Shown here piece by piece: positions 62,123 through 64,000 of a stretch of DNA of 64,000 nt (positions are counted from its first letter, which is position 1; each line of letters begins with the position of its first letter). The stretch covers positions 1 to 64,000 of the forward strand of contig CAJXUS010000007.1 of assembly GCA_913060675.1 (NCBI GenBank), written 5' to 3'. A program made the position numbers and the translations under genes. The stretch is from an uncultured Rhodospirillales bacterium (lineage in GTDB: Bacteria > Pseudomonadota > Alphaproteobacteria > Kiloniellales > Kiloniellaceae). Below the pieces are notes generated by a model. The model searched no databases, was not told the origin of the DNA, and saw nothing but the letters and a program-made list of their open reading frames with translations.

Positions 62123-63091
62123 ATGTTCAAGTTTGTTTCGATGCGACTGTTACAGTCGATTGTCGTGATGCTGGTTGTTGGTTTGATTGCGTTCGGTCTG
62201 TTCCGATTTGTCGGCGATCCCATCAACAATATGGTTGGCCAAGATACTACTCTGGCTGAACGTGAAGCTCTGACAGAATCTCTCGGTTTAAATGATCCTT
62301 TCCTTGTGCAGTATGGGCGCTTTGTTTCAAACGCTGTTCAAGGTGACTTTGGAATGTCGTATAGGCTACGGCAACCCGTCAGTGGGCTCATAGCTGAACG
62401 GTTTCCAGCAACGCTAGAGCTGTCCCTTATTTCTGCTTTCCTGGCCTTGGCCCTTGGTGTTCCCATGGGGATCTATACGGCCTTAAAGCCTAAATCGATC
62501 ATTACACGTGGGTTTATGACCTTGTCGTTGATGGGTGTCTCTCTGCCAACATTCCTAATTGGTATTCTTCTTATTCTATTCTTCGGCGTTACGCTCCGCT
62601 GGTTGCCGACGTTCGGGCGTGGGGAAGTCATTGATCTTGGTTGGTGGTCGACAGGTTTCTTGACGGCGAGTGGCCTAAAATCGCTGATCTTACCCGCGAT
62701 AACACTGGCTATTTTCCAAATGACTTTGATTGTACGTTTGGTTCGGGCTGAGATGCTTGAAGTGTTGCGGACAGACTATATTAAGTTTGCGCATGCCCGG
62801 GGCCTGAGCCCTCGGTTGATAAATTTCTCTATCGCCCTTCGCAATACGCTGGTTCCGGTGATCACCATTATTGGTTTGCAAGTTGGATCCATCATTGCCT
62901 TTGCAATTATTACCGAGAGCGTTTTCCAGTGGCCTGGTATGGGACTGCTGTTTATTCAGGCGGTATCTGAGGTCGATATCCCGGTAATGGCAGCATACTT
63001 GTTATTGATTGCCTTTGTTTTTGTAGTGATCAATTTGGTCGTCGACATTCTCTATTTTGTTGTAGATCCTCGTTTACGGGTGCAAAGCTAA
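62123..63091 (+). CDS. Peptide-type ABC transporter permease (DppB-like)
   Basis: A 322-residue permease with six membrane segments, N-terminal IVVMLVVGLIAFGLFRFVGD and the EAA-type loop LRTDYIKFAHARGLSPRLIN, of the DppB/OppB family. Its stop (TAA) overlaps the next start by one base. Confidence 0.94.
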   Translation: MFKFVSMRLLQSIVVMLVVGLIAFGLFRFVGDPINNMVGQDTTLAEREALTESLGLNDPFLVQYGRFVSNAVQGDFGMSYRLRQPVSGLIAERFPATLELSLISAFLALALGVPMGIYTALKPKSIITRGFMTLSLMGVSLPTFLIGILLILFFGVTLRWLPTFGRGEVIDLGWWSTGFLTASGLKSLILPAITLAIFQMTLIVRLVRAEMLEVLRTDYIKFAHARGLSPRLINFSIALRNTLVPVITIIGLQVGSIIAFAIITESVFQWPGMGLLFIQAVSEVDIPVMAAYLLLIAFVFVVINLVVDILYFVVDPRLRVQS

Positions 63092-64000
63092 TGAGCGATA
63101 TATCAAACGAAAGACCCTCTTTCCTGACACGTTTTCGCGAAAGCGATCTATGGTGGAATTTTAAGGGCTCACCAGGTGCGATTATCGCAGCTATTCTTAC
63201 TTTTCTCATGATATTTGGAGCCGCTTTTGCAAACTTTGTCGCTCCTCATAATCCTTTTGATCTCGCGACTGTAGATCTCTTTGATGCCCTACTGCCACCT
63301 GCCTGGGAAGAAGAGGGGAAAGCTTCATTCCTTCTGGGGACGGATGATCAGGGAAGAGATGTTTTTTCAACCATTCTCTATGGCTCCCGTATTTCCTTAA
63401 TCGTTGGTTTTGCATCGGTTGGTTTCGCGGCTATCCTTGGGATCGCTGTTGGCCTTATATCCGGGTATGCAGGCGGGGTTATTGATTCGATCCTGATGCG
63501 TATTGCGGATGTGCAACTGTCATTTCCGGCAATTTTAATCGCTCTCCTTATCGACGGCGTTGCGCGTGGAATTATGCCACGTGAAACCCATGACGAGCTC
63601 GCCGTCTATGTACTTGTGGTCGCTATTGGCCTCAGCTTTTGGGTCCAGTACGCGAGGACCGTTCGAAGTTCTGTGATGGTTGAGCGTAACAAAGAGTACG
63701 TTCAGGCGGGGCAGGTTATTGGCCTCCCGGATTGGATCATTCTTGTGCGTCATATCCTACCTAACGTGATGGGGCCGGTACTTGTTATTGCCACCATCCA
63801 GTTGGCGCTGGCCGTGATTACGGAAGCAACACTGTCGTTTCTTGGCGTCGGTGTTCCTCCAACATCGCCGTCGCTGGGTACTCTGATCCGTATTGGGAAT
63901 GACTATCTGTTCTCTGGCGAGTGGTGGATTACCATTTTCCCTGGCGCGGCATTGGTTATTCTGGTTCTTTCCGTCAACATTCTGGGTGATTGGCTTCGTG
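63091..64000 (+). CDS. Peptide-type ABC transporter permease (DppC-like), cut by window end
   Basis: The second permease starts at an ATG overlapping the upstream stop. I read 303 residues before the window ends, with LLGTDDQGRDVFSTILYGSR, RIADVQLSFPAILIALLID, NKEYVQAGQVIGLPDWIILV and the closing AEATLSFLGVG-like EATLSFLGVGVPPTSPSLG. A DppC protein is usually 290-320 residues, so only the last few are missing. ATPase genes are expected to the right. Confidence 0.92.
   Translation, partial: MSDISNERPSFLTRFRESDLWWNFKGSPGAIIAAILTFLMIFGAAFANFVAPHNPFDLATVDLFDALLPPAWEEEGKASFLLGTDDQGRDVFSTILYGSRISLIVGFASVGFAAILGIAVGLISGYAGGVIDSILMRIADVQLSFPAILIALLIDGVARGIMPRETHDELAVYVLVVAIGLSFWVQYARTVRSSVMVERNKEYVQAGQVIGLPDWIILVRHILPNVMGPVLVIATIQLALAVITEATLSFLGVGVPPTSPSLGTLIRIGNDYLFSGEWWITIFPGAALVILVLSVNILGDWLR

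Overview
The window reads as one contig end of a motile Gram-negative alphaproteobacterium, probably a marine member of the Rhodospirillales-like orders. The evidence is gene content and order: flgF-flgG-flgA-flgH, fliL-fliM, an FlhX/CsrA block, flgB-flgC-fliE-fliQ-fliR-flhB followed directly by cckA, recA and alaS, plus IalB, FliX and a DksA with one zinc-finger cysteine. Base composition is moderate and AT-leaning for an alphaproteobacterium. Species cannot be given from the sequence alone. The first 27 bases are not genomic: they are the 3' part of an Illumina Nextera (Tn5 mosaic-end) adapter, so the true sequence starts at base 28 inside fliX.

Bases 28-19929 are a flagellar region. Left to right it holds fliX (partial) and dksA (+); flgF, flgG, flgA and flgH (-) behind a sigma-54-type promoter; fliL, fliM, a DUF6468-like gene and motE (+) behind a full CtrA box; and cheY, cheZ, two MotB-like stator genes and a 1201-residue periplasmic TPR protein (+) in a tightly coupled run. 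Next come csrA, flhX, a small helical protein, fliO and fliP (-), then flgB, flgC, fliE, fliQ, fliR and flhB (+) behind a second CtrA box. cckA, which in related bacteria feeds phosphate to CtrA, follows flhB, so the kinase and two likely target promoters lie in one window. recA carries a consensus alphaproteobacterial SOS box (GTTC-N7-GTTC); ialB and alaS follow.

Bases 27268-43404 are mostly housekeeping and envelope genes: an MFS transporter, an Ogt-type DNA repair methyltransferase, an MscS channel, two tandem cyclophilins (one exported, one cytoplasmic), icd, a LOG-family hydrolase, a LysM protein, the phospholipid genes psd and pssA with a second CDP-alcohol phosphatidyltransferase, and a PadR-controlled RND efflux pair. 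Beside padR lies an orphan rod-like flagellar protein with its own promoter and palindromic sites, then a PilZ protein.

Bases 43915-64000 are nutrient uptake: a complete five-gene dipeptide/oligopeptide ABC operon; a PAS protein; a sugar ABC operon with an embedded PfkB kinase and a divergent ROK regulator; and a LysR regulator divergent from two M20 peptidases and a second peptide-type ABC system that runs off the right edge. Both peptide ABC operons place a strong hairpin between the binding-protein gene and the first permease gene.

The most unusual content is the stator-like pair at 8803-10421, where one MotB-like protein lacks the ion-binding aspartate and the usual peptidoglycan-binding residues, coupled to the giant TPR protein. 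No CRISPR array, insertion sequence, rRNA or tRNA was found.
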